A stretch of DNA of 64,000 nucleotides from Phycisphaerales bacterium (GCA_023382935.1 JAHDXL010000001.1:1-64000); one strand, 5' to 3'; shown: positions 7,280 to 17,277, numbered from the stretch's first letter. A program made the numbers and translations. Notes: a model not told the origin generated them from the sequence alone.

Positions 7280-10200
7280 TCACGGGTGGGGGTGGTCGTG
7301 TTCATTCTCCTCGACGAACAGGTGCGCGGAAAAACTCTCGGCATTGAAGACTCGCTCTCCCATGTCCGGGTCGTTGCGCACGCGCAGCACGGTGCTCATC
7401 GCCACGTCTCCGGCCGTCAGCACCACGCGGTACGTGTCCGGCTCGGCCAGCCCGCCGCGCCGGAAGCGCTGGTTGCGCTGACCCGTCGGCGGTTCTCGCC
7501 TCAGATCCCACACCACCCGATGCAGCCCCGGCCGCCCCGCGCTTTCCGGCAATTCGAGCACGCGCACCACCTTGTCGGACACGTCTCGAATCTCGAGGCG
7601 GACATCCGTCGCACGTCGAAGTGAGAAGAAGATGTGCGCCTCGCGCGGCGGATTCTCGCCCGCAAACCACCGGCTCGCACCTCGCCCCCGCTCCGGCTCG
7701 ATTCTCCACAGAATCACATCGTTGGGACGGTACAACTGCACCGGCGCTGCCGTCGCGTCGGCCGTCATCTGCCGCAGCGGCGTCACATCCAGCGCCCACA
7801 AACTCCGCCCATGCGTGGCCACGATGATCTCGCCGCTGCTCGGGTGCTGCGCCACGTCGTGAACCGCCACCGTGGGCAGATCAGAGTTGAACTTCGTCCA
7901 CGTCTTGCCCCGGTCGATGGACACATACAGGAAGAACTCGGTTCCGAGATAGAGCAGATTCTCGTTGAACAGATCCTCTCGCAGCACGCGCGTCGAGCCG
8001 GCAGGCAGGTTGGCCCGCAACGAAGTCCACGACTTGCCCGCATCCTCAGACACGAACACATACGGATCGTCGTCGTTGGCGTAATGCCCGTCGAGCACCA
8101 CGTACACCCGGTCGCGGGCAAACCGCGACCACTCGATGGATTGCACACGCCTGGGCCCTGGGATCAAATCGCCCAATTTCGGACCGGTTGCCTGCGCGGC
8201 GTCCCCCTCCTGTCGGGCAGCACGCCATTCGGCCGTAAACTGCCCTTCTCCGGCCGTGAAGTTGCCGACCAGCGCGTCGCCTTCCCGCTTGGCCGCGAAG
8301 TCCACCCGCCCCTGTGCACCTTCGATGCTGAAACGGAAGATGCCGCCCGTTTCAGCAGGGGCGAGCGTGCGAGAAGTGCCCCTGAGCATGCCGGAATCAA
8401 CCTGCACGCTGATTGTCTTGTCATCCACATCGCTGATGTGAATGGCAAACGGCGGCCCACCCTGACGGCGTCCCTGGATCGCACCCTGCCATGTGCCGAC
8501 GAGGTCGGGATGGAACACGGGCTGCGCGGGCTCAGGCTTCCCTTCACTCGGCTGGGCCGTCGGCGCAGGGGTCGTCGGCTCTGGCGGCTGAGGAGGTGTC
8601 GATGGAGTCGGCGGTTGCACACCTTCCCCGGACGGTTCGGCTCCCTGCTCGCCACCGGGGCGCTCGCCGCGAGATGGGCGCGTCCCGCCCGGCCCGGTCA
8701 GTTCACCCGTCGCTCGCAGGTACTCTCTCCACTTTTCAATCTCGGCGGCGTTCAGGGCTCCGTCCTTGTCCTCGTCGAAGACCGGCATCGACTCGCGCGT
8801 CCGTTCCGGCGCCTCGGCGAACTGCAACCTCCCGTCGCCGTTGGCGTCAAAGCGAGCAAGCATGTCGAAGCGCCGTCCGCCCGCGGGACCGCCACGAGCG
8901 CCGCCCGGTCGTTGCATCTGCGGATTGTCGGCCTCACCCACCGACGCGGATGTGTCCTCGACCTTCTCCGGGTACGCACTCGGATCGAACGGGAAGACGA
9001 TGTTCTCCCAGTTGACGCCCATGTCGCGCGAGACCCATAGCGATCCGTCGTCGGAGCCGACCATCAGCAGGTCGGGATCCAGCGGCGACTCGTGGAACGC
9101 CGTCGCGCTGCCCCGCCGCGTCCGCGTGATCTCCGGACTGATCTGCTCGATGTTCTCGCCCTTGTGCAGGGATCGGAATACATGATTGCCGGCCGCGTAG
9201 AAGATGCGCGAGTTGTGGCTGGACAACTGGAACGGCGTTTTCCAGTTGAAGCGATACTCGACGCCGCGCGGCGCGCGCGGGCGGATGCCGCCGCGTTCAC
9301 CCGTGCGCAGATTGATCGAGCCCATCACGCCTTCCTGGCTCTCGTAGTAGATCTGATCAGGGTCTTCCGGGTCTACCGCGCATATGAACCCGTCGCCGCC
9401 GCCGATGCGGAACCAGTCGGTGTTGTACGAGCCCTCGTATGTGCGCATCCGGTTCGGGCCGCCCCACGACCCGTTGTCCTGCAAGCCGCCGTAGACGTTG
9501 TAGAGCGGGCGATTGTCCACCGCGACGTGATAAAACTGACCGATGGCGAAGTCGTTGAGATGGTCGAAGGTCTTGCCGCGGTCGTAACTGACGTAGAGCC
9601 CGCCGTCATTGCCGAGGATCAGGTGATTGCCGTCGCGGGGGTCAATCCACATCGCATGATGGTCGACGTGCACAATGTCCGGCGTGCCATCGCGCGTCCA
9701 GGTCAATCCGTTGTCCTCGCTCCTGCACAGCGGGATTCCGAGCACCCACATGAACTTGTCGTCGCTCGGATCGACATATACCTTGGAGAAGTACATCGGC
9801 CGCGGGTTGATCGAGTTGATGCGCCGCCACGTCTTGCCAAGGTCGTCGGAACGGAACAGGCCGCCGGTCTCGTGCCCGTCCGGGCCTTGCTGGTGCTGCA
9901 CGTTCTCACGCTGTCCGCCGATATCGCGCTCGAACGGTTTGCGGTTCGGATTCGGATTCTCGCCCAGCGTCACGTCGACTTCAAGCACCTTGCCCTCGCG
10001 CACGACCACGAGCGGCACGACCGTGCCTGCCTCGCGCACGCGCGTGGCCGCCAGCAAGTCGTCGTAGCGCACCACCCGCTCGCCCGCGATGCCGATGACG
10101 ATGTCGTTCTCCTTGAGTCCCGCCTTGCCCGCCGGGCCATCTTCGACGATCTGCGTCAGGCGAGCACCCGCGTCCGCGTCGTTGCCATTGACGCCCAGGT

Positions 10201-11083
10201 AGCCGGCGTTGGGCAGTCCCTCGCCGATGCGCACCGTGTCCACCAGCAGATAAACCGCCCCTGGGTTGGCCCGCGAGAACTCAATCGACATGCGGCCCAT
10301 GTCCACCGTCGGCAGACCCTCGGTTACTTCCGTCCACGACTGCCCGTTGTCTTCGGAGCGGTACAGCCCGGAACCCGGGCCCCATCGCTTGGCCGGGTCG
10401 TTGCCGTCGAACTCGTCGCGCTGCCGCTCCCAAGCAGCGGCCAGCACCACGTTCGGATCGGCCGGATCGAACGCCATGTCGATGATGCCGGTCTTGTCGT
10501 CGATGAAAAGCGTTCGCGTCCAGGTCTTGCCTGCGTCAGTGGTGCGATAGAGCCCACGTTCTTCGTTCGGCCCCCAAAGGCGACCCAGTGCGCCGACAAG
10601 CACGATGTCAGCGTTCTGAGGGTGAATCAAGATCTTGCCGATCTGGAAGGAGCCCCGCAGACCCATGTTCTCCCACGAGTGCCCGCCGTCGGTCGACTTA
10701 TACACCCCGTCGCCCCATGAGACGCTGTTGCGCGGGTTGTGCTCGCCGGTGCCGACCCAGACGATGTCGGGGCTGGTCGCCGCCACGGCCACGTCACCGA
10801 TCGACACCGTCGACTGTCGGTCAAACTGGTGCTCAAAGGTGGTGCCGTTGTTGACAGTCTTGAGGAGCCCGCCCGAGGCCGTGGCGACGTAGAAGATATT
10901 GGGATTGGGCTCATACACCGCCAGATCCACGATGCGCCCGCCCATGTTGGCCGGACCGATCAAACGCCAGTCAAAACTGGTCACCCAGTCAGGGTTCAGC
11001 GAGGGCTGGACCTCCTGAGCCGAAGCGAGCCCAGCGAGCAGAACGGCCAGGCCAATCGAAGGTGCGGCGATCAGACGATGCAT
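7280..11083 (-). CDS. Sortilin-type BNR/WD40 glycosidase-like protein with PDZ and EF-hands
   Basis: A 1267-residue secreted protein. The ATG at 11083 has GGGAG 7 nt upstream and begins a signal peptide (MHRLIAAPSIGLAVLLAGLA). A beta-propeller of BNR/sortilin repeats (SxDxGxxW forms such as STDGGHSWENM and SEDNGQSWTEV) starts near residue 30. A PDZ domain interrupts it at about 285-375 (AGKAGLKENDIVIGIAGERV). The propeller then resumes. Two EF-hands follow near 738-788 (DANGDGRLQFAEA and DEDKDGALNAAEI). Next come a Pro-rich linker to about 850, a small beta domain, more BNR repeats and a FlgD-like Ig end. Family members are annotated as glycosyl hydrolase or VPS10 domain proteins, but no catalytic residues can be assigned here. 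Confidence 0.88.
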   Translation of the reverse strand: MHRLIAAPSIGLAVLLAGLASAQEVQPSLNPDWVTSFDWRLIGPANMGGRIVDLAVYEPNPNIFYVATASGGLLKTVNNGTTFEHQFDRQSTVSIGDVAVAATSPDIVWVGTGEHNPRNSVSWGDGVYKSTDGGHSWENMGLRGSFQIGKILIHPQNADIVLVGALGRLWGPNEERGLYRTTDAGKTWTRTLFIDDKTGIIDMAFDPADPNVVLAAAWERQRDEFDGNDPAKRWGPGSGLYRSEDNGQSWTEVTEGLPTVDMGRMSIEFSRANPGAVYLLVDTVRIGEGLPNAGYLGVNGNDADAGARLTQIVEDGPAGKAGLKENDIVIGIAGERVVRYDDLLAATRVREAGTVVPLVVVREGKVLEVDVTLGENPNPNRKPFERDIGGQRENVQHQQGPDGHETGGLFRSDDLGKTWRRINSINPRPMYFSKVYVDPSDDKFMWVLGIPLCRSEDNGLTWTRDGTPDIVHVDHHAMWIDPRDGNHLILGNDGGLYVSYDRGKTFDHLNDFAIGQFYHVAVDNRPLYNVYGGLQDNGSWGGPNRMRTYEGSYNTDWFRIGGGDGFICAVDPEDPDQIYYESQEGVMGSINLRTGERGGIRPRAPRGVEYRFNWKTPFQLSSHNSRIFYAAGNHVFRSLHKGENIEQISPEITRTRRGSATAFHESPLDPDLLMVGSDDGSLWVSRDMGVNWENIVFPFDPSAYPEKVEDTSASVGEADNPQMQRPGGARGGPAGGRRFDMLARFDANGDGRLQFAEAPERTRESMPVFDEDKDGALNAAEIEKWREYLRATGELTGPGGTRPSRGERPGGEQGAEPSGEGVQPPTPSTPPQPPEPTTPAPTAQPSEGKPEPAQPVFHPDLVGTWQGAIQGRRQGGPPFAIHISDVDDKTISVQVDSGMLRGTSRTLAPAETGGIFRFSIEGAQGRVDFAAKREGDALVGNFTAGEGQFTAEWRAARQEGDAAQATGPKLGDLIPGPRRVQSIEWSRFARDRVYVVLDGHYANDDDPYVFVSEDAGKSWTSLRANLPAGSTRVLREDLFNENLLYLGTEFFLYVSIDRGKTWTKFNSDLPTVAVHDVAQHPSSGEIIVATHGRSLWALDVTPLRQMTADATAAPVQLYRPNDVILWRIEPERGRGASRWFAGENPPREAHIFFSLRRATDVRLEIRDVSDKVVRVLELPESAGRPGLHRVVWDLRREPPTGQRNQRFRRGGLAEPDTYRVVLTAGDVAMSTVLRVRNDPDMGERVFNAESFSAHLFVEENEHDHPHP

Positions 11084-11264
11084 GGTCGAACTCCCAGCGC
11101 CCAGTCGCGGTGCGCTGGATGGACCATCGACCGCACACGGGCCAACGCTCCGAAAACGCACCCAGTGAACGTCGGGATGGTACTGGAAACCCGCTCCGCG
11201 TTCGAGGGCATGCGTAGGAGAAGTCATCGCCGCACCCCCCCAGGGCCGAGGGAAACCCGGTACC

Positions 11265-11996
11265 ATGCCGCGACGATCAGAGCACGGAAGGACGGTGGCC
11301 TTGCCGGAACGACTCTTGCAAGCCGAGGTGATGGATGACCCGGGCCTCGACGCCGTTGAACACGAGACTGCGCTGGCCGGACTGGCCCGCCTCAATGCGC
11401 TCAGCCGCGCCGCCGCGATCCTGCGACCCGACTTGGAGGCGCTGGCCCGCTCGTTGTCGCGGCCTGTGCGCCTGCTCGACGTCGCCTGCGGCTCCGGCGA
11501 TGTACCGATCTCGCTGGCACGGCGCTTTCACGCCCGCGGCATCGAAATAGAACTGACCGCCTGCGATATCAGCGCGCGCGCTCTGGGCATCGCCCAAGCC
11601 CGCGCAAGCGCCCACGGCGTCGCGTTGCGCACGATCGTCCTCGACATCATCCACTCCCAGCCACCCGAACGCTTCGACGTGGTCACCTGCTCGCTCTTCC
11701 TTCATCACCTCGATCCAGCCGCCGCTGTCTGCACCCTGCGCCACATGGCCGACGCTGCCCAAAGCCTGCTGCTTGTCTCCGACCTGCGCCGCACACGGGT
11801 GGGACTGGGTCTGGCGTGGGCCGCCTCACGCGCCACCACCCGCAGCCGCGTGGTCCGCGTCGACGCCATCCGCTCGGTCCGCGCTGCGTGGAGCATGCAG
11901 GAACTGCGTGCCCTCGCCGATCAGGCAGCCCTGGCCGGCGCATCCGTGCGCCCCGCGTGGCCTCAACGCATGCTGCTGCGCTGGAGACGATCGTGA
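11265..11996 (+). CDS. Class I SAM-dependent methyltransferase of the polyketide cluster
   Basis: A 243-residue class I methyltransferase. Motif I is VRLLDVACGSGDVPISLA near residues 68-85, an acidic motif II follows (LTACDISARAL), and FDVVTCSLFLHHL is the post-motif segment. It probably methylates the product of the neighbouring type III polyketide synthase, but substrate and target atom (O or C) cannot be read from the sequence. The start is uncertain: ATG at 11265 has only a distant GAGGGA, while a GTG at 11293 and an ATG at 11331 are also in frame. Its stop overlaps the start of the FAD oxidoreductase gene (GTGA), so the three genes form one operon. Confidence 0.88.
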   Translation: MPRRSEHGRTVALPERLLQAEVMDDPGLDAVEHETALAGLARLNALSRAAAILRPDLEALARSLSRPVRLLDVACGSGDVPISLARRFHARGIEIELTACDISARALGIAQARASAHGVALRTIVLDIIHSQPPERFDVVTCSLFLHHLDPAAAVCTLRHMADAAQSLLLVSDLRRTRVGLGLAWAASRATTRSRVVRVDAIRSVRAAWSMQELRALADQAALAGASVRPAWPQRMLLRWRRS

Positions 11997-13132
11997 CCTC
12001 CGCCAGCCCCGCCCTTGCCGACGTCGCCCGCGCGCCCTGGGATGCGGTGATTCTCGGCGCCGGGCCCTGCGGATCCGTCGCGGCGCGTGAACTGGCCCGC
12101 CGCGGGCTGCGCACGCTGCTTATTGATCGGAGCCATTTCCCCCGCTTCAAGGTCTGCGGCGGGTGCCTGGCCTCCGGTGGCGTTGAAGTCCTGCACCGAC
12201 TCGGACTCGACCACATCCTCGCGGAAGCCCCGCGATTTGCCCGTCTCGCCGTGTGGGCCTCCGGGCGAAGCGCGACCACACGAATCGGCCTCATGCGGGG
12301 CGTCGACCGCACGCACATGGACCACAGCCTCGCTCTGTCCGCCATCGGCGCCGGCTGCACGATGCTCGACGGTGTTCTCGGGCAAGTCGAGCCCGACGAG
12401 CGTGTGCGGCTCTCCCGCGAAGACGAAACCGTCCACATCAATCCCCGTGCGATCATCGTCGCCGATGGACTCAAGGGCAACTCCCTGCGCGCGCTGCGCG
12501 AGTTCGACTGGCAGGTTCGCCAGCGATCCAAGTTCGGCTTGGGCGGGGCGGCGGGCCACCTGTCCGGTCTCGACGCCGATTCCATCCTCATGTGCATCGG
12601 TCGGACCGGCTATATCGGTTTCGCCGGCGTGCAGCGTGGGCACACCGCGATCGCGGCAGCCATCCACCCCAACGCTCTTGACAAGCCCGGCGGCGTGCGG
12701 CGCGTGCTCGAAGACCTGCTAGTCGAATCCGGCGCGCCGGTTCGCCTGCCCAACGGCCTCGACCTCCGCGGCACGCCACAACTGACGCGCCGTCGCCGAC
12801 GAGTTGAAGCCGGGCGCATCCTCGTCGCCGGCGACGCGGCCGCCTACATCGAACCCTTCACCGGCGAAGGAATGACCTGGGCCTTGCGCAGCGGTGAACT
12901 CGTCGCCTGTTTCGCACAGCGCCTCGTTGAATGCCGCCTCGAATCCGGTTCGTGGACTCGCACGCTGCGAGCCGAGTTCACCTGGGCCCGTCGCCGCTGC
13001 GCACTGGTCAGCACTATCCTCGACTGCCCGCCGCTGCTCCGCGCCGCGATGCGACTCACCGGCCAGCACCCTTCCATGGCTGCGGGGCTCTCCCACTCCT
13101 TCGGACGCCTGCATCAGGAGCGACGGGCATGA
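11993..13132 (+). CDS. FAD-dependent oxidoreductase, geranylgeranyl-reductase-like
   Basis: A 379-residue flavoprotein of the geranylgeranyl reductase / halogenase-like group. The Rossmann FAD site is VILGAGPCGSVAAREL near residues 17-32, followed by RSHFPRFKVCGGCLASGG, the usual family segment, and by the second FAD motif GRILVAGDAAAYIEPFTGEG near residues 275-295. It would oxidise, reduce or hydroxylate the polyketide product. The start is the GTG at 11993, whose last two bases lie in the TGA of the methyltransferase gene. Its own stop overlaps the ATG of the polyketide synthase gene, so translational coupling is likely. Confidence 0.9.
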   Translation: MTSASPALADVARAPWDAVILGAGPCGSVAARELARRGLRTLLIDRSHFPRFKVCGGCLASGGVEVLHRLGLDHILAEAPRFARLAVWASGRSATTRIGLMRGVDRTHMDHSLALSAIGAGCTMLDGVLGQVEPDERVRLSREDETVHINPRAIIVADGLKGNSLRALREFDWQVRQRSKFGLGGAAGHLSGLDADSILMCIGRTGYIGFAGVQRGHTAIAAAIHPNALDKPGGVRRVLEDLLVESGAPVRLPNGLDLRGTPQLTRRRRRVEAGRILVAGDAAAYIEPFTGEGMTWALRSGELVACFAQRLVECRLESGSWTRTLRAEFTWARRRCALVSTILDCPPLLRAAMRLTGQHPSMAAGLSHSFGRLHQERRA

Positions 13133-14199
13133 GCATCCGCCTGCTCTCCATCGGCACGGCCTCGCCCACCTTCGGCATGTCGCAGCAGGAGTGCGCATCC
13201 TTTGCCGTCGGCGTCACCGGACGCCAGGGCAGCGCCGCACGCACCACGCGCGCCATGTACCGCCTCAGCGGCATCGAACGCCGCGGCATGATGATCGCCT
13301 CGGCTCCGGGCCGACAGGAGTTCTACCTGGCCGAACCAGGGGCCCAGGGCCCGACCACCGCGCAGCGCCTGGCCTCCTATCTCGACCATGCGGGCTCACT
13401 GGGCGCCCGAGCCTGCTCGAATGCGCTGCACGCGGCGGAAACGGATCCTTCCGAGATTACGCACTTCGTTCTGGCCTCATGCACCGGCTTCGAGGCTCCC
13501 GGCCCCGATCATCGCATCATGCAACTCCTCGGGCTGTCCGATGACGTCGAGCGCACCATCGTGGGCTTCATGGGTTGCCACGCGGCCATCAACTCGCTGC
13601 GCGTCGCCCGCAGCCTCGCAGCCGCCGAACCGTCGGCCATCGTGCTGGTCTGCTGCGCCGAGGTGTGCAGCCTGCACTTCAGTTATGCGGGCCTGCCGGA
13701 CCGCGACCTGGCCAACGCGCTATTTGCCGACGGTGCCGCCGCCGCGGTCGTGACCGCCGCCGACCCGGAGCGCCGCGGTCTCGAACTCACTGCCTTCGCC
13801 GCTCGGCTGTGGCGACAGGGCGCCGCCGATATGTCCTGGCGCATCGGCGATCATGGCTTCGAAATGGGCCTCAGCCCCAGCGTGCCCGATCATCTCCAGG
13901 CGTGTGTGCGCCCGTGGATCGAGCCTTGGCTCGAACGCCACTCGCTGCGCGTTGAGGATATCGGCGCCTGGGCGATCCATCCCGGGGGCCCGCGCATCGT
14001 CCGCGCCGTCCGCGACGGCCTCGCGCTCTCCGACGAACACGTCGCGCCGTCACTCGACGTGCTCCGCCATCACGGCAACATGTCCTCGCCCACCGTTCTC
14101 TTCATCCTCGACGCCCTCGCCCGCGCCAACGCGCCCAGGCCCTGGGTGGCGATGGCCTTCGGGCCGGGACTGGCGGGGGAAGTGATGCTGCTCAAGTAG
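13129..14199 (+). CDS. Type III polyketide synthase
   Basis: A 356-residue chalcone/stilbene-synthase-like enzyme. It condenses an acyl-CoA starter with malonyl-CoA units to give a pyrone, resorcinol or phloroglucinol-like product. The thiolase-fold triad is visible: Cys118 in SCTGFEAPG, His284 in AIHPGGPR and Asn317 in HHGNMSSPTVLF. GGAG lies 8 nt before the ATG, and the ATG overlaps the stop of the FAD oxidoreductase gene (ATGA). Known relatives include alkylpyrone and alkylresorcinol synthases (ArsB/ArsC, PKS18, BpsA). Chain length and starter cannot be predicted by eye. It is the last gene of the three-gene cluster and ends 24 bases before a convergent gene. Confidence 0.95.
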   Translation: MSIRLLSIGTASPTFGMSQQECASFAVGVTGRQGSAARTTRAMYRLSGIERRGMMIASAPGRQEFYLAEPGAQGPTTAQRLASYLDHAGSLGARACSNALHAAETDPSEITHFVLASCTGFEAPGPDHRIMQLLGLSDDVERTIVGFMGCHAAINSLRVARSLAAAEPSAIVLVCCAEVCSLHFSYAGLPDRDLANALFADGAAAAVVTAADPERRGLELTAFAARLWRQGAADMSWRIGDHGFEMGLSPSVPDHLQACVRPWIEPWLERHSLRVEDIGAWAIHPGGPRIVRAVRDGLALSDEHVAPSLDVLRHHGNMSSPTVLFILDALARANAPRPWVAMAFGPGLAGEVMLLK

Positions 14200-14223
14200 G
14201 AACCACTGAGCAGACTTCAGGAG

Positions 14224-17200
14224 TCAGGGAAGGTCGGATGGAAGGCAAGCCCGGGTTTGAGGCCACACCGTCACCGATTGCCTCCGCCCCGGCGCGCCAG
14301 GCGGCCAAGTGAGCACTCCATCGCTCGTCTGCGCTTCAATCCAATACTCGAACGACACCTCGCTCGCGGGCAACTCCAACTCATACACACCACGCCCCAT
14401 GTGCCGCGCTGGCGCGATCGAATACTCCCCCCCACCAAGCGCCCGTACGTGAGCATTTGCAGAACGTGGCGAATCGCGATCCAGCACGATCGCCTGCACC
14501 CGCAGCCGCTCACCCGGCTCCGCGTCGGTGCGCACCGTCGGCACAAACAGGCGAGGCTTGCCGAGATACGCCCGCGTCGGCTCGGCCTCCGGCGGCAGCC
14601 CTCCGAGCAGTGGCGCCAACGCCGCATCGTGCGCATCAAGGAAGCGCAGGTGCCGACGCACATGCTGCTCGAGATTGCCGATCGTTCCCATCTCCCCGCG
14701 GTTGGACACCAGCGCCAGTTGCAGCGTGATCAGGCGCTCCCACGATCGGGCCAGTTCCAGCCGCACCGGCAGCGCCTCCCGCTGCGCCAGCACGGACCTG
14801 CTCACAGGGTCGGGCTGTTCCGCGATTCTTTCCATGCACGCATCCAGTTCGCCGCGCAGACACCCCAGCCGCCCAATTTCGCGCAACGCACGAAACGTGT
14901 TGAGCCAGTAATCAAACCGTTCGAGGTTGGCTGCTCCCAGCACGCTCGGCCGCAGCGCCTCCAGTTCGTCGACAAACCCATATCTGGCACGCTCCACGTT
15001 CCAGGGCGTGCGGTTGATCTTGATCCCGCCCGGTCCGGCCACCCAGTCCGAAGGCCGCGGCAGGTGGCTCGCCCGATTCTGCCACTCGTGCGGCGAGCCG
15101 TCCATCGCCGTGAAAATCCGCGCCGTCTGGCCTGCAACTGCGTCTCCGAACTGCGATCGCGCCCAGTCCAGGTAGAAGTCGGCGACCGGCATATCCCGCG
15201 GGCGTGCCGCCAGTTCCGGATAAGTTCCGATGGCCGGCAGATCGGCCTGAAACTCACCCGTCGCCGATCCGCCGCAGTTGATGCGCCTCAGCACCACGTC
15301 GTCGCGCCCGCGCACCTCGATCCCCGAGATGAACGGGAACTCGACCTGTCGCACGAACTCGATCGTCAGCACGCCGTCCTCGATCAACACGTTCTCAAAC
15401 GCCAGATCCAGCGGCACGTTGGCTCCGACACGCGAGAACACGTCCAGATCTCGCACTACCTCGCGCCCCTGCAATCGCACACCGAATACGCGCTTTCCGG
15501 CCTCGCGATAGTGCACCTCGCAGAACTTGAGCGTCACGTCGACGCGCCCCGACGGCACGGCCAGGCGATAGCCCTCCAGATTCCACCGACAGGTCTGGTA
15601 CACGCGGGCTGCCGCTGTATCCACACCCGCAATCTCGCTTCTCGGATAATCAGCCACTGCGCCGCCGATGAACACATCTTCGGTCGCCACGCGCGGGCTT
15701 TCCCGCATATCCTCCTGCGGATTCCATTTCTCCTGGTCCCACGCCGCGGCCGCCAGAGCCTGCACCTGCGGCGACAGCGGCCGCGTCCGCCAGTGAATGC
15801 CCATGATGCCGTCGCACCCATACGCCAGCGCGTCGGCGGCATCCCGCCGCATCCGCCCGGCCCACAATTGCGCTGCGATGAGGGCCGGATCATCCTCCAT
15901 CCACGGAATCGCCCACTTGCCGCGTCCCTCGATGTGCGCGAAACCCGGCTCAACCGGCTCAAAGCCCACGTCGCGGTTGATGCAACTGACCGCCACCTCG
16001 CGCGGCAGGATGCGATCGAACAGCGTCGGGTCTCCGGGCGGGCCGAGCACCCAGCCGCACGTCGCCAGTCTGAACGGATCGCCCAACCGCCACAGCGCCT
16101 CGCGGGCCAGCGCCATGTCGCGCATCGCCGCCTCCGCCTCGACCACGCTGGCACCCTGCCACGTCCAGCCCTCCGGCGTCCACAGCCAGTACCAGTCCAC
16201 CGGGCCCAGCCGCGCCAGTCGGGTGAACATTCCCTCGTACATCAGCCGCACGCTCTCCGGGGCAGCCGGATCGAGTCCGCGCTCGATCATCCGCTCTTTC
16301 ACCACCTGCGGGATCGTCAGCGGCGTCTCGGTCCCCACGCACACCTGCACGCCGCGCGCATGCGCAAACTCGACCACCTCCGCGAGCATGTGCCCAGCGC
16401 GGTTGAAGACCTCGTTGTTTCCCCCGGTGCTCGTCGGCCAAGGCCGATGCCCTTCCGTCACCAACGGCCCAAACTCATCGGCCTCGAACAAGAGGCCCGC
16501 ACCGGCGGCGAACTCAGACGTCGCCACGGCGTCGTAGCCCCACGCCCCGCCCTGCGTGCTCGCCCAGCGGCTGCGTGAACTGAACGACACTCGCCCCTCC
16601 GCATTCACGTCCTCCGGCAACCCGATCCACACCAGCGGCTCGGGCCCGAACGGCCCTTCTGGATAGCAGTGCAGCCCGAGGAAGTTCATCCGCAGTTTGA
16701 CTAACTGCGACAGGTGCGCGCGGTAGTCATCGACATCCCACCAGTCCGGGCCCTCGTTGAAGTCGTGGAAGGGCTGGATGCCGCGTAGGGCGAACAGCGG
16801 CTCGTGCGCCTCGTCGAGATCGGGCAGCGCGGCAAGATCGAACGGCTCGTCGGGCAGCACCTCGCCCTCGAGCCCGTACCGCACGCCCATCACCTCTCCG
16901 AGCCGATACACGCCGTAGAGCACGCCGACCGCCGAGCCGCCCGCGATCTCCAACAGGCGGCCATGGCTCCGCCTCCGGGCATGCACCGTGAACGCCTCGC
17001 CGGCCAGTGCATCGGGACGCACCGCCAGCACGATCACGTCGCCCTCGTCAGGCAGGGCCGTCTGCACCTGTGGCAACTGCCCGCTGCGAACGTACACCAG
17101 GCGCTGCGCTTCCAGCGCCGCGAACCGCACCAGACGATCGCTGTCCGCTTCGTGCACGATGGTCATGGCGGGCTTCTCCGAGCCTCCGGAAGGTTGGGCA

Positions 17201-17277
17201 GCGACGTCGGCATACGCCGCCCTTACGCCGCACAGGGCCGGCAGAACCAAGCCACCAACCAGCAGATGTGCGAGCAT
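14224..17277 (-). CDS. Secreted glycoside-hydrolase-like protein with malectin domain
   Basis: A 1017-residue exported protein. The ATG at 17277 is preferred because GAGG lies 5 nt upstream and a clean signal peptide follows (MLAHLLVGGLVLPALCGVRA). The first 150 residues resemble the alpha/beta domain that precedes the barrel in GH20/GH67-type enzymes (AGGSAVGVLYGVYRLGEVMG). A TIM-barrel-like region follows (RGIQPFHDFNEGPDWW, DWYWLWTPEGWTW, DGIMGIHWRTRPL). Residues around 560-660 look like a malectin carbohydrate-binding domain (VDVTLKFCEVHYREAGKRVF). It probably acts on a polysaccharide outside the cytoplasm. The catalytic acid residues and exact family cannot be named by eye. Confidence 0.75.
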   Translation of the reverse strand: MLAHLLVGGLVLPALCGVRAAYADVAAQPSGGSEKPAMTIVHEADSDRLVRFAALEAQRLVYVRSGQLPQVQTALPDEGDVIVLAVRPDALAGEAFTVHARRRSHGRLLEIAGGSAVGVLYGVYRLGEVMGVRYGLEGEVLPDEPFDLAALPDLDEAHEPLFALRGIQPFHDFNEGPDWWDVDDYRAHLSQLVKLRMNFLGLHCYPEGPFGPEPLVWIGLPEDVNAEGRVSFSSRSRWASTQGGAWGYDAVATSEFAAGAGLLFEADEFGPLVTEGHRPWPTSTGGNNEVFNRAGHMLAEVVEFAHARGVQVCVGTETPLTIPQVVKERMIERGLDPAAPESVRLMYEGMFTRLARLGPVDWYWLWTPEGWTWQGASVVEAEAAMRDMALAREALWRLGDPFRLATCGWVLGPPGDPTLFDRILPREVAVSCINRDVGFEPVEPGFAHIEGRGKWAIPWMEDDPALIAAQLWAGRMRRDAADALAYGCDGIMGIHWRTRPLSPQVQALAAAAWDQEKWNPQEDMRESPRVATEDVFIGGAVADYPRSEIAGVDTAAARVYQTCRWNLEGYRLAVPSGRVDVTLKFCEVHYREAGKRVFGVRLQGREVVRDLDVFSRVGANVPLDLAFENVLIEDGVLTIEFVRQVEFPFISGIEVRGRDDVVLRRINCGGSATGEFQADLPAIGTYPELAARPRDMPVADFYLDWARSQFGDAVAGQTARIFTAMDGSPHEWQNRASHLPRPSDWVAGPGGIKINRTPWNVERARYGFVDELEALRPSVLGAANLERFDYWLNTFRALREIGRLGCLRGELDACMERIAEQPDPVSRSVLAQREALPVRLELARSWERLITLQLALVSNRGEMGTIGNLEQHVRRHLRFLDAHDAALAPLLGGLPPEAEPTRAYLGKPRLFVPTVRTDAEPGERLRVQAIVLDRDSPRSANAHVRALGGGEYSIAPARHMGRGVYELELPASEVSFEYWIEAQTSDGVLTWPPGAPGRRQSVTVWPQTRACLPSDLP

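Noticed and set aside
9092-10720. 542-residue open frame opposite the BNR protein
   Set aside because: The minus-strand frame has clear BNR and PDZ motifs. The plus-strand frame has only low-complexity Arg/His/Ala composition.
14257-16578. 773-residue open frame opposite the malectin-domain gene
   Set aside because: Composition is dominated by Arg, His, Pro and Gln with no recognisable motif, while the minus strand encodes a signal peptide and a malectin-like domain.
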